Source of the DNA: Ohtaekwangia kribbensis
GTDB lineage: Bacteria > Bacteroidota > Bacteroidia > Cytophagales > Cyclobacteriaceae
Length of the DNA: 64,000 nt
Assembly: GCF_042676245.1 (NCBI RefSeq)
Contig: NZ_JBHTKA010000001.1
Coordinates: forward strand, 1,116,001 to 1,180,000
Direction of reading: 5' to 3'
The notes beneath the pieces are model-generated. The model was not told where the DNA came from and did not search any database. It saw nothing but the letters and a program-made list of their open reading frames with translations. Made by a program: the position numbers and the translations under genes. This document shows positions 51,427 to 62,200 of the stretch, one piece after another. Numbering within the stretch: position 1 is the stretch's first letter; every line of letters starts with the position of its first letter.

Positions 51427-54400
51427 ATGTCCAAAAAGTATTTTTTTTGTTGGTATATTTTTACGCTGCTCGCTGTTTCGCACACAGAAGCACAGAAGAG
51501 CACACCACTTTTTACACTTCTAAAACCAGACGCAACCGGCATACGCTTTACAAACAAAGTGCGGGAAGACGACTCGCTGCACGTGCTGGTATATGAATAT
51601 CTTTACAACGGACACGGTATTGGTATAGCTGACTTCAACAACGATGGTTTACAAGATGTATTTATATCCGGTAATGCTACCCCCAATAAACTCTTTCTGA
51701 ATAAAGGATCGCTGAAGTTTGATGACATTACCAAAGTTGCCGCTGTCGCTGGAAACGGAACCTGGAGTACGGGTGTCAGTATAGCAGATGTAAATGGCGA
51801 TGGCTTGGCAGATATATATGTATGCCATTCCGGAAAATTCAAAGACGCCAAACTGTCCAATGAATTATTTATCAACACAGGCATTACCGATGGGAAGCCC
51901 GTGTTTAAGGAGCAGGCAAAGCTATATGGACTGGATGCCCCCGGAACGCAATCAACACAAGCTGCCTTCTTTGACTATGATCACGATGGAGACCTGGACA
52001 TGTTCCTGCTGAATCACTCCACCAACACATACTATGCTTTTCTCAACACACGGAAGCAACGGGCTACACCCGACCTTCGGTACGGCAATCGGTTATTCAG
52101 AAATGATAAACAAGCCGATGGCTCCACTATATATACCGATGTAACACTAAAGGCCGGAATTATCAATAACCCGCTTAATTACGGGCTTAGTGTAAACATC
52201 AGCGATGTGAACCAGGATGGCTGGCCCGATATATATACCACCAGCGATTATTCAGAACATGATTGTTATTACGTCAATAACAAGAACGGTACCTTCACAC
52301 AGGCTTTGCAAAAATCGTTTTCACACATCTCCAAGTTTTCAATGGGTGCTGACATTGCCGACTTTAATAACGATGCACTTCCGGATGTATTTACATTGGA
52401 CATGCTTCCGGCTGATAATCACCGACAAAAATTATTGAAAGGTCCGGATGAATATGATGCATACCATCTCTTACTGGACAGCGGATACTATCGACAGAAC
52501 ATGCGCAACATGTTGCAGCTAAACAGGGGAACTGATGCCAACGGCAACGTACGCTTTAGTGAAATAGGACAGTTTGCCAATGTATCAAATACAGACTGGA
52601 GCTGGGCGGGCTTGTTTGCTGATTTGGACAGCGATGGCTGGAAAGATCTTGTCATAACCAACGGCTATCTCCGCGACTTCACCGATCTTGATTTTCTGAA
52701 ATATACTATGGCCGATGCACAGCTTGAAGCTGCGGCAAAGGGTAATCTTAATTTCAAAACCTATAGCCTGGTGCAGAAGATGCCGTCTAACAAACTCAGC
52801 AACTATATATTCAGGAACCAGGGCGACCTCACGTTTCAGGACATTACAAAAGACTGGGGTTTTTCTGTACCGTCCATTTCCAACGCTGCTGCCTATGCAG
52901 ATCTGGACAATGATGGCGATCTCGATCTTGTTATTGGAAATAACAATGAGCCGGTTATGGTATGGAGAAATAATGCAGCAGGATCTCATCACTGGTTACA
53001 GGTACAACTGAAAGGCAGCAACAGCAACACCGCGGCATTCGGCACTAAACTATGGTTGTATGCTGATAACAAAGTACAATACCAGGAGCTATACCCGGTA
53101 AGAGGCTTTCAGTCGTGTGTATCGCCCGTGGTATATTTCGGTATGCACACAAGCCACGCGGACTCTATGATTATAGAATGGCCTTCCGGAAAAAAGTCTG
53201 CTATAAGAGAAGTAACCATAGACAAACTTTTGACGCTCGTGGAAGAGACAACACCAACTGTAACCTATAAATCAAAGTCTCAATCTCAAAAGAAACTATT
53301 TACTCAAGCACCTGCACAACAACAAATACCATTTCGTCACCAGGAAAATAATTTTGTTGATTTCAAGGTAGAAGTACTACTCCCCTATCAATTAAGCAAA
53401 CTCGGTCCTGCGCTCGCTACCGGTGATGTGAATGGTGATGGACTTGAAGATATATTTATAGGTGGTGCGATTGAACAATCTGCACAACTATATCTACAAA
53501 ACTCTCAAAGTGCATTTTCTCCCGCAGCAAGTCAGCCATGGGGTAAATATACCCAATGCGAAAATGTAAACGCTTTATTCTTCGATGCTGATGGAGATAA
53601 AGACCTTGACCTGTATGTAGTACACGGAGGCAATGAATACCTGGATGGTTCACCAGAATTTCAGGATATACTTTACCTGAACGATGGGAAAGGGAATTTT
53701 GAACCTGCGCTCAAAGCGCTTCCCCGCATGCTGGGAAGCAAACAAGCTATCGCTGCCAGCGATTTCGATCAGGACGGAGATCTCGACTTGTTTGTCGGTG
53801 GCCGCGGCAAGTCCGGTTATTTCCCGGAGGCTTCACGCAGCTATATATTACGAAACGACAGTCGGGTAGATAAAGTAGCGTTTACCAATGTAACAAAAGA
53901 AGTAAGCGAGCAATTGGAATTACCCGGCATGGTAACCGTAGCAGCTTGGGCTGACCTGGACAATGACAAATTTCCCGAACTTGTTATGGCAGGAGAATGG
54001 ATGCCGGTAATGATTTTCAAGAATACAAATGGCAAACTTACCAATACATTGACCGGCACAGACGCCAACAGTCTTTATGGACTCTGGAGTGCCATACACA
54101 TTGCCGATATAGATAACGATGGCGACCGGGATATACTGCTTGGGAACTGCGGCACTAACAATCAGTTCAAACCTTCTGAACAGGAACCCATGACGATGCA
54201 CGTCAGTGATTTTGATGGCAACGGGAATATAGATCCGATTATATGTTATTATATACAGGGAAAAAGTTACCCGCTGGCAAGTCGCGATGAGCTGCTGGAT
54301 CAGATACCCGTGCTCAAGAAGAAGTATATCAAGTATACGGATTACGCAGATGCCACGATTCAAACCATATTTACCAAAGAACAACTCGCCAAGGCAAGGG

Positions 54401-54792
54401 TGTATAAATGCACCGAAGCAAGAAGTATTGCATTGATCAACAACAGCAAATTGAGTTTCTCGAAAAAGATACTACCTTCTGAAGTACAGTTCTCAAACGT
54501 GCATAGCATTCTCACGGATGATCTTGATAACGATGGAAAAACGGACATCATCATAACCGGAAACTCATTTACCAACCGCACACAATTTGGAGACAATGAT
54601 GCCAGCCTCGGTATCGTGATGAAAGGAAAAGACGGTGGCGAATTTGAGACTATAAATCCTTCTGCATCCGGACTTTTCGCAGATGGCGATGTTCGTGCTG
54701 CCTCCGTGATAAAAGATGCCAATCACACAAAGAAACTTGTCATCGTAAAAAACAACGATGCTGTGCAAATCCTTACCATTCAACAACCATGA
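51427..54792 (+). CDS. Exported FG-GAP/VCBS repeat protein with ASPIC/UnbV domain
   Basis: A 1121-residue protein with a signal peptide (about 1-22). Calcium-binding FG-GAP/VCBS repeats recur throughout, with DxNxDGxxD signatures: ADFNNDGLQD, ADVNGDGLAD, SDVNQDGWPD, ADLDNDGDLD, GDVNGDGLED, SDFDQDGDLD, ADIDNDGDRD. An ASPIC/UnbV (CRTAC1-type) domain lies near 520-605 (FGTKLWLYAD to IIEWPSGKKS). The repeats probably form two beta-propellers. Its stop overlaps the next start (ATGA at 54789-54792), implying translational coupling with a vanadium haloperoxidase. Probably periplasmic or surface exposed; function unknown. Confidence 0.92.
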   Translation: MSKKYFFCWYIFTLLAVSHTEAQKSTPLFTLLKPDATGIRFTNKVREDDSLHVLVYEYLYNGHGIGIADFNNDGLQDVFISGNATPNKLFLNKGSLKFDDITKVAAVAGNGTWSTGVSIADVNGDGLADIYVCHSGKFKDAKLSNELFINTGITDGKPVFKEQAKLYGLDAPGTQSTQAAFFDYDHDGDLDMFLLNHSTNTYYAFLNTRKQRATPDLRYGNRLFRNDKQADGSTIYTDVTLKAGIINNPLNYGLSVNISDVNQDGWPDIYTTSDYSEHDCYYVNNKNGTFTQALQKSFSHISKFSMGADIADFNNDALPDVFTLDMLPADNHRQKLLKGPDEYDAYHLLLDSGYYRQNMRNMLQLNRGTDANGNVRFSEIGQFANVSNTDWSWAGLFADLDSDGWKDLVITNGYLRDFTDLDFLKYTMADAQLEAAAKGNLNFKTYSLVQKMPSNKLSNYIFRNQGDLTFQDITKDWGFSVPSISNAAAYADLDNDGDLDLVIGNNNEPVMVWRNNAAGSHHWLQVQLKGSNSNTAAFGTKLWLYADNKVQYQELYPVRGFQSCVSPVVYFGMHTSHADSMIIEWPSGKKSAIREVTIDKLLTLVEETTPTVTYKSKSQSQKKLFTQAPAQQQIPFRHQENNFVDFKVEVLLPYQLSKLGPALATGDVNGDGLEDIFIGGAIEQSAQLYLQNSQSAFSPAASQPWGKYTQCENVNALFFDADGDKDLDLYVVHGGNEYLDGSPEFQDILYLNDGKGNFEPALKALPRMLGSKQAIAASDFDQDGDLDLFVGGRGKSGYFPEASRSYILRNDSRVDKVAFTNVTKEVSEQLELPGMVTVAAWADLDNDKFPELVMAGEWMPVMIFKNTNGKLTNTLTGTDANSLYGLWSAIHIADIDNDGDRDILLGNCGTNNQFKPSEQEPMTMHVSDFDGNGNIDPIICYYIQGKSYPLASRDELLDQIPVLKKKYIKYTDYADATIQTIFTKEQLAKARVYKCTEARSIALINNSKLSFSKKILPSEVQFSNVHSILTDDLDNDGKTDIIITGNSFTNRTQFGDNDASLGIVMKGKDGGEFETINPSASGLFADGDVRAASVIKDANHTKKLVIVKNNDAVQILTIQQP

Positions 54793-56105
54793 AGAAATCT
54801 TTACACTATATATTAGGAATCATACTTATACACTTTACTCAGACTGTATACGGGCAACAGGATAAGTCTAACCAATCGGCAGCACCCTTGCATCATGCAC
54901 ACCAGGTATTAACAAGCATTACCATTCACGATATATTCTCGCCACCGGTGGCGTCACGCATATATGCCTATGCGCACCTCGCGGCTTACGAAACGTTTAT
55001 CAAAGGAAATGATTCCTATTACAGCCTTCAGGGACAATTGAAAGAATTTCCTGCTATAGCTGCTCCGCAGCAACCCGTGTCCATTCCGCTGGCAGGAGTA
55101 TATGCCTTTATGCTAACCGGCAAAAATCTTATTTTCTCTGAAAAAACGATGGAAGACTCCATCACACAGGTTATCAAAGTATATAAGAAACAACTGTCAC
55201 CAAAAGCTTTCCAGGCATCGCTCGCGTATGGCAAAATGGTTTCGGATAGTATAATAAGCTGGTCTAAAAAAGATCACTATGCAGATACACGAAAACTGAG
55301 GCGCTATGATTTTGTAAAAGGAGAAGGTAAATGGGTTGCAACACCACCGGTATATATGGCCGCTATTGAACCGCACTGGCGCATGATCCGCCCCTTTGCA
55401 TTGGACAGCTCTGCACAGTTTGCGCCACATCCGCCAACACCTTTCAGCAAAGACAAGAACAGTGAATTCTACAAGGAAGCTTACCACGTATACCATACAC
55501 GCAATACGCTTACACCGGAACAAACCGCGATCGCCAACTTCTGGGATTGCAACCCGTTTGCTGTAAATGTTCATGGACATATTAACTATGCAACCAAAAA
55601 ACTTTCACCGGGAGGACACTGGCTCTCCATTGCAGGTATAGCCTCACAAAAAATAAATGCCGACATCGTAAAAACATCAGCAGCCTATACCCTAACTGCT
55701 ATAGCATTGTTTGATGGTTTTATCAGTTGCTGGGATGAGAAATTCAGAAGTAATCTTATCAGACCAGAGTCCTATATCAACAGTTATATAGATGAAACCT
55801 GGAAGCCGCTTCTGCAAACACCGCCTTTCCCGGAATATACCAGTGGCCATAGTGTAATCTCTACCGCTTCGGCCACTGTATTGAGTAATTTCTTTGGTGA
55901 TAATTTTTTATTCACTGATACTTCCGAAATTCCGTATGGTTATCCCGCACGCACCTTTACTTCTTTTATACAGGCTTGTAATGAGGCAGCGATCAGTCGC
56001 CTGTATGGAGGCATTCATTATTTACCCGCGATTGAGCAAGGACAGATCCAAGGCAAAAAAGTAGGCGAACAGGTATTGCGAAAAATAAAACTGCAAAAGA
56101 CGTGA
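54789..56105 (+). CDS. Vanadium-dependent haloperoxidase-like protein (PAP2 superfamily)
   Basis: A 438-residue exported protein (signal peptide about 1-22). The vanadate/phosphate pocket is readable as K-x6-RP (Lys318, Arg325-Pro326), TSGH (Ser352-Gly353-His354) and SRxxxGxH (Arg404, His410). His410 would bind vanadate directly and His354 would be the acid/base. The Asp that often follows at H+4 is Ala414. Such enzymes oxidise halides with hydrogen peroxide, but the fold is shared with acid phosphatases, so activity needs proof. Coupled to the FG-GAP gene by a 4-base overlap. Its TGA stop abuts the stop of the convergent gene in one TGATCA. Confidence 0.9.
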   Translation: MKKSLHYILGIILIHFTQTVYGQQDKSNQSAAPLHHAHQVLTSITIHDIFSPPVASRIYAYAHLAAYETFIKGNDSYYSLQGQLKEFPAIAAPQQPVSIPLAGVYAFMLTGKNLIFSEKTMEDSITQVIKVYKKQLSPKAFQASLAYGKMVSDSIISWSKKDHYADTRKLRRYDFVKGEGKWVATPPVYMAAIEPHWRMIRPFALDSSAQFAPHPPTPFSKDKNSEFYKEAYHVYHTRNTLTPEQTAIANFWDCNPFAVNVHGHINYATKKLSPGGHWLSIAGIASQKINADIVKTSAAYTLTAIALFDGFISCWDEKFRSNLIRPESYINSYIDETWKPLLQTPPFPEYTSGHSVISTASATVLSNFFGDNFLFTDTSEIPYGYPARTFTSFIQACNEAAISRLYGGIHYLPAIEQGQIQGKKVGEQVLRKIKLQKT

Positions 56106-57428
56106 TCAGGGTTGATCATATACCAGTGTCTCATCACCGGCTTCATACGGCACATATACCAGCAGCAGTGTAAGCATCTCCTGGTCACTTCGCATGTCTC
56201 CGGATGACTCCACAAACTTCGGTGGGTTATTCGGATTCAGCGGATTGTTCGCAGTGTTGTCGTACGTGCCGTATACATTTACCACATCGCCTCGCTTCAG
56301 GATTACCGGCTTTTTATAGCGGTATATTTCCTGCCAGCGAAAATCCCACGCAGGTATATGTACCAGCGGAATGGTATCTTGCTCACGTGTAGCAAAAGCC
56401 TTGAAATCTTTCCCGAGATAATGCATATGGGGCCACACGTATAACAGGGATATATCTTCCCGCGAATTCGCTATGCGCAACCGGTGCGTCTGCACTTCAC
56501 CTGCAAAGAGGACGAGGGGTGGGTATATTTCACTTTCACCGATGCCTCCAGAACCTAAACTGATTACTTTTACGTGACGTTTCACCGGCGTCTTCTTAAA
56601 AAAAAGATTAATACCGTTTATACTCTCTACTGTCTTCCCTGACGGAGCAAAATGCACCGTAAGCAAAATCACACCACGTTTAGGCATAACCCATCCTATA
56701 TCTTTTGGATAAGACTCATATGAAGTACCGGGTATCCATCCTCCATAGTATATCATTCGTTTTTTATAGGGTAACCATTGATCGTACAAATGCATAGATG
56801 TATTGAGATCCACCGAGTCAATGGTTTTATAAATATCTATAGCGGGATCTTCAACAGGATGTACAGCAAAGTTTGCGTGGTGTATAACTCTTTTCTCGTT
56901 CGTGGTAAATTCTATTGCCTCAACATTTGCCTCTTCTTTTAATTCAAAAGGAATTTTAAAAACAACAAAGCGTTCGCCCCGGTTTGCTTTTACCACGTAA
57001 GGAGTTTTCATTTTCAACACCATATCGGGTACTCTGCCATAGGCTGTCCCCAAACGTATTTTCTCCAGTATCTCTTTTTCGGATTGAAGATTTACTTTTC
57101 CTTTCGGTGTACCGGCATCAATCCACGAAGTGATTTTCTGAATTTCATCATCGGTCAACGAGCGTTTATTCGAGAAGTCAGTATAGTGATCATCGGCTCT
57201 CCATGGCGGCATATACCGACTCGCGATTACTTTTTTCACAAAATCTGCGCGCTTGCTTACATCATCATATGTTATCAGACTAAACGGAGCTCCTCCTCCC
57301 GGCCTATGACAACTGGCACACTTTGTATGTACCAATGGCTGAATGTCTTTATAAAAAGTAAGCTTCTGTCCTTTAACCTGAACAAATAGAAATAAAAATG
57401 CTGCAAGAAGTTTATACCGGATCATCAT
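56106..57428 (-). CDS. Cytochrome c-type II copper oxidase-like exported protein
   Basis: A 440-residue protein with a signal peptide (about 1-20). A cytochrome c-like domain follows (about 22-110) with heme motif CASCH (Cys37, Cys40, His41) and a later RYMPPW whose Met could be the distal ligand. The larger C-terminal part resembles copper type II ascorbate-dependent monooxygenases of the PHM/DBH fold: KRVIHHANFAVHP, ILLTVHFAPSG and WPHMHYLGKDFKA supply the His clusters. It may hydroxylate a substrate using electrons from its own heme. It is convergent with the haloperoxidase gene, with no gap, and downstream of susD on the same strand after a terminator. Confidence 0.8.
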   Translation of the reverse strand: MMIRYKLLAAFLFLFVQVKGQKLTFYKDIQPLVHTKCASCHRPGGGAPFSLITYDDVSKRADFVKKVIASRYMPPWRADDHYTDFSNKRSLTDDEIQKITSWIDAGTPKGKVNLQSEKEILEKIRLGTAYGRVPDMVLKMKTPYVVKANRGERFVVFKIPFELKEEANVEAIEFTTNEKRVIHHANFAVHPVEDPAIDIYKTIDSVDLNTSMHLYDQWLPYKKRMIYYGGWIPGTSYESYPKDIGWVMPKRGVILLTVHFAPSGKTVESINGINLFFKKTPVKRHVKVISLGSGGIGESEIYPPLVLFAGEVQTHRLRIANSREDISLLYVWPHMHYLGKDFKAFATREQDTIPLVHIPAWDFRWQEIYRYKKPVILKRGDVVNVYGTYDNTANNPLNPNNPPKFVESSGDMRSDQEMLTLLLVYVPYEAGDETLVYDQP

Positions 57429-57472
57429 TAAAAATAAAGAAATCTTCTAAAACATCTATATACCAAAAAGTA

Positions 57473-57498
57473 AAGGGTGGCTTTTTACGGCCACCCTT
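57473..57498 (-). terminator. Terminator of the susC-susD operon
   Basis: AAGGGTGGC (57473-57481) pairs with GCCACCCTT (57490-57498). On the minus strand a T-rich tract (TTTACTTTTT) follows the stem, 27 bases past the susD stop. Confidence 0.85.
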
Positions 57499-57524
57499 AA
57501 AAACCAAACCAAATAAAAAGATTA

Positions 57525-59195
57525 TTACTCTACATCCCACCAAACTCGGCCAAAAGCATCCGTTGGGCCTTGACCAAAACCAGAGTCTTTAGCCATATCA
57601 TCATACGCTGCTTTTATGTTCTCGTAGTTTGGAATTCCTTCTGATGGAATACTAAGCGGAGCCCTTCTTGGAATTGGCAGAGAAACTCCGTTAGTCTTCA
57701 TATCAGTCAACGCTAACACACTTGTTGTACTCGGGAAACCAGTACGTTTCCATGAAGCCCAACCTTCTGCCGGTTGACGGAAGTAATGTAAAAATGCCTG
57801 ACATGCAATTTGCTCTACAGCTATATCCGAATCGAAGGCTATACCAGGTTGAGCAAGATAATCAGTTATCTGAGATCCTGTCAACGGAGTATAGTTTGTC
57901 AATGCTGCACCTATGGCAACTTCGTTATACCACTCGATAGAAGCTGTAACGCCTTTGTTATAAAACTCTTCTGCATCTTCGCTTGTAATGTTGCGTGCCG
58001 CTAATTCAGCTCTCATGAAGCAGAATTCAGGGTATGAAATTACTGGCAAGTAGTTCAATCCTGTACCAGTATTGAATGCAGGCTGAAACAATCTTCTTTG
58101 GATTAATGAAAGGGTATCAAAGGTCTGACCATTCAGTGAACGTGTTGAATAGTATTGATCCTGAATATCTTCATCAGCCGCATCATCAGGGCTTGTAAAG
58201 CTTCCAACATAACGAACTGTTTCAGTTGTTCCTGCTTCAAGCTGACCTGCAGCTATCAGAAGATTGATATTAGCCTGTGAATAGCTGTTAGGAGCAAAGA
58301 ATGCATCGATACGAGGGTCGTTATAGTCAAGCATGAAATCAACCAAAGGCTTAGATGCTCTCAATCCGTCAGGATTGAAGTTACCACCGCTTGTAATTCC
58401 TGATGATGCTACAAGTACCCAACCATCATCATTGCTTTCCATGAGATTTCCAGCATCGTTCAGCACTTCCTGAACGATAGCTTTTGCTGTTGTCTCATCT
58501 CTTTTAAGTATACGCATCGCCATTTTAAGACGAAGTGCATTAGCAGCTTTTATCCAGGCAGCAGGATCACCACCGTAGTACTGATCATAGCTTCCAAGTG
58601 ATATTTGTTGAATAGACGGTGTCTCTTTCAACCCATTGATCGAAGCCTCAACCTCTGCATCCAATTTAGCAAACAATGCTTGCTGGTTGTCGTATGTAGG
58701 GAACATCGTACCTCCATAACGCGCCTGAAACGCTTCTGTGTATGCTATACTTCCATATATGTCACTAACATAAAATGCATAGTAAGCTTTCAGTATATGT
58801 GATATATGAAGCATCTGCGCATACTTCGGTTGCTCTTCTTCCGGAAGATTCTTTACCAGCATTTCCAGATCGGTCAATACGTTTCCGATTCCGTTATATA
58901 GTCTGCCATAACGGTTAGAGAAGTTACCGAAGCCAAGTGTAAATGACTCTGGATTACCTGTCAATGGTGTTACATATTGCATCCAGGGCATGATACGTCT
59001 ATAGAAATCATAGTATGCTTCAAAGTCCTGACCATGTATACCAATAGTCGCATTCAGGAATTGATTTTCCGGTGGTATTTCATTGAGAATATCCGGGTCT
59101 TTGTTAGCATCTATATAATCTTGATCATCACAAGACACTACCATTGCACACGACACGGCCAGGCACAATAACACCTTTTTATAATATATTTTCAT
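57525..59195 (-). CDS. SusD/RagB-like outer-membrane nutrient-binding lipoprotein
   Basis: A 556-residue lipoprotein of the SusD-like group with lipobox VVSC in its signal peptide (about residues 19-22; the mature protein starts CDDQDYIDANKDPD). The start at 59195 is chosen because the signal peptide begins there; nine more codons are open upstream. TPR-like helices include QYAKMLHISHILKAYYAF-type sequence and GSYDQYYGGDPAAWIKAANALR. SusD proteins sit on the outer face of a SusC barrel as a lid capturing oligosaccharides or peptides. It lies 31 bases after susC. Substrate cannot be read from the sequence. Confidence 0.93.
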   Translation of the reverse strand: MKIYYKKVLLCLAVSCAMVVSCDDQDYIDANKDPDILNEIPPENQFLNATIGIHGQDFEAYYDFYRRIMPWMQYVTPLTGNPESFTLGFGNFSNRYGRLYNGIGNVLTDLEMLVKNLPEEEQPKYAQMLHISHILKAYYAFYVSDIYGSIAYTEAFQARYGGTMFPTYDNQQALFAKLDAEVEASINGLKETPSIQQISLGSYDQYYGGDPAAWIKAANALRLKMAMRILKRDETTAKAIVQEVLNDAGNLMESNDDGWVLVASSGITSGGNFNPDGLRASKPLVDFMLDYNDPRIDAFFAPNSYSQANINLLIAAGQLEAGTTETVRYVGSFTSPDDAADEDIQDQYYSTRSLNGQTFDTLSLIQRRLFQPAFNTGTGLNYLPVISYPEFCFMRAELAARNITSEDAEEFYNKGVTASIEWYNEVAIGAALTNYTPLTGSQITDYLAQPGIAFDSDIAVEQIACQAFLHYFRQPAEGWASWKRTGFPSTTSVLALTDMKTNGVSLPIPRRAPLSIPSEGIPNYENIKAAYDDMAKDSGFGQGPTDAFGRVWWDVE

Positions 59196-59226
59196 AATGA
59201 TTTTCTCTTTTAAGTCTTTCAAATTA

Positions 59227-62200
59227 TTAGAATCCTGCTGTTACAGAAAAACCCATCTGACGAGTAAATGGAAGACCTCCGTACTCAGAGAATTCACCAG
59301 CTCTGTTACTCTTCAAACCTTCAGGATTCAGGTTGATTGGCAATGAGCTATACAGATACGTCAGGTTACGACCGGTAACACTTAACTTCAGACTTTGCAG
59401 TTTGATTTTATTTACAAAGCTCACTGGCACATTGTACGATAAAGAAACTTCGCGCAGTGCTACCCATGAGTTTTCAAATGCAGAGTATTCACGTATACCA
59501 GCACCCCAGTTAGAGATGTTTCTGTAGTAACGTCTTGCCTCAATAGGAAGTAAGTGGCCGCCATCAACAGCTTCCTGGTACGTAATACCACCTAAATCAC
59601 TACCATCTTTAATAGACTTGATACCGTCAGCCAAAACACCATCCGGTATAATACCATCAGTTCTAACATCTCCGTTAGTAGCAGTATACTGCACACCACC
59701 GTGATCTAAATCGCGACCATATAAACTGTTAGTCAAGCTACCATTTGTAGTACCATACTGGTGCGTTGCAGATACAAGCATACCACCTACTTTTGCATCA
59801 ACCTGAACGTTCAGTGTAAAGTTTTTGTAAGATACCGTGTTGATGTTGCTCAACAGGAAGCGCTCCATAGCAGTACCGATTGTCTTCTGGCCCTGGCCAT
59901 AGTCACCACTTCTCAGGAAAGTCAACGCGTTTGCATTCGGGTTAGAACCGATTACGCGTTTACCATTGTTAGGATGATCTATAGGATTACCTTCAGAATC
60001 TTTTGCCTGATAAGTAGCATAGGCATAGTTCGTAACAATTGTAGCATAGTCTTCACCAGCTTTAGCAATAGACTTAACGTCTGCACCAAATGCCAGGCTC
60101 AACTCGTATTGTTCTACACCTTCAGCAAGTTCAAGAACTTTGTTTCTGTTGCGCGTAAAATTGACGATTGTGTTCCACTCTAAATCTGCAGATTTAATTG
60201 GTGTAGCACGTAAGGTAATTTCAATACCCTTGTTCTGAATCTTTCCACCGTTGATAATCATATCACTCACGCCGGACTCAGGTGCCGCTGCAAGTTTAAA
60301 GATCTCATTGCGTGCAATCTTATCGTAGTAAGCTACATCTAAGCCAATGCGGTTATCGAAGAATTGAAGATCAGCTCCAACTTCCCACTCACGAGCTTCT
60401 TTGTTTTTCAACTTCTTGTTAGGAAGTGTATTGTCAACAAAGTTATAGTAGTTTACTAGACCATTCGGTGACAGATATTCACTGTCGGCCTTTCTATAAG
60501 CACCCGTGCTATTGATAGTCCAAGGATCAGTATCACCACCGGTTATACCGAAGTTACCGCGAAGTTTACCAAACGATAACCAATTTGGCAACGAAGAGAA
60601 TGTTTCAGTGAATGTCCATGCAAGACCTGCAGCAGGATAGCTATAGCTCCAGTCACCACTTCCATCAGCATAAGCAAGTGTAGAAGAGAAGTCGGTACGA
60701 TGGCTCAATGTTAAGGTTAACATGTCTTTGTAAGTCAGGTCACCATATACATAGAAAGCGTTCTTGAGTCTTGACGGATTCAGACTTGTTGTTGTGTTGA
60801 TACCGTTCACACCGTTTGTAATTGAGAACACACCTGGCAGACGTAAACCATCTCTTGTTTCCAAGGTATAGTTTCTACCACCACTCACTTTATTAGTCTC
60901 ACCACCGATTGTAGCACTCAGGAAGAAATTATCATTAAGAGATTTATTAGCTGTTAAGAGAGTTTGTATACGGTATTGAGTATTATAAGACTCGTTCTGG
61001 CTATATGTACCACCTGAGAAGCGAGGACCATCTCCCAATCTCTTTCTTTCACCTTTGTACAACTCGTTCTGCATATTAGCACGAACAACCCAATTCAACC
61101 AAGGTCTCACATGCGTTGTTATATCGAGGTTTGCTCTGAATACATTTTCTGTGCGCTCTGTTCTGTCTTCAAATGTATCCCAAAGGAAACCTGTAATACC
61201 ATATGGATCGTTAGCATCAGCAAGTCTTCCGCCATTTACCGGATCTTTATAATTATTTCTCCAGTAGTCTATATCAAAGTGTCTTGGCTGGAAATATACT
61301 AAGGCAAATACAGGGTTGTAGTTACCACCTTGACGAATAGGGTTTACCAGATCGTTGTTGGTATAATCTACATTTACACCAATATCAAACAGCTTTCCGA
61401 TTTTTTGAGAAGCATTTGCATTGAAGTTATTACGCACCATTTCAGTACCACCAGGCATGATGGTAGAGTTGTCAAGGTGTGAATAAGAAATACGGAATGT
61501 AGTGCGATCGCTACCGCCCTCAATCACCACGTTATTGTTAATGAATTTACCCGTTTGGAAAAGGCTGAGCGGGTCATTCGCTTCCCACTTGATCATACGA
61601 CCGTCAACGTCACGCACCATGCGTCCGTCAAACTTCGGACCGTAGCTATAGAAAAATAAAGCAGGATCAACTTCTTCTACACCGTCAGATCCTTTAGCAA
61701 ACGTAGCAGCGTTACCACCACCGAATTCGTTTTGAACATCAATAAACTTATAAGCTTTCTCGAAAGATGAAGTATGGCTATAGGTTACACCTAAACCTGG
61801 ACGCTCATAACCTTTTTTAGTAGTGATGATAATAACACCGTTCAATGCGTCTGATCCGTAGAGAGAACTTGCTGCAGAACCTTTCAACACAGTCATTGAC
61901 TCAATGTTATCCGGGTTCAGGTTCTTCATGATATTTCCGAAGTCCTGAGTCGCTCCCCAAGAGTCAGCACCAGTTACTGTAGGTCTGATCAAAACTCCAT
62001 CAACAACAAACAAAGGTTGTGTGTTGTTACTTAATGAAGAGTTACCACGGATACGAATACGTGAAGAAGACATCGGACCACCAGTACCCTGGTCGATTTG
62101 TACACCGGCAATTTTACCTTGAAGCGCGTTTACAACGTTCGCGTTATTGGCACGTGTAAGTTCACCGCCTTTAACTTCCTGAACAGCGTAGGCAATTTTT

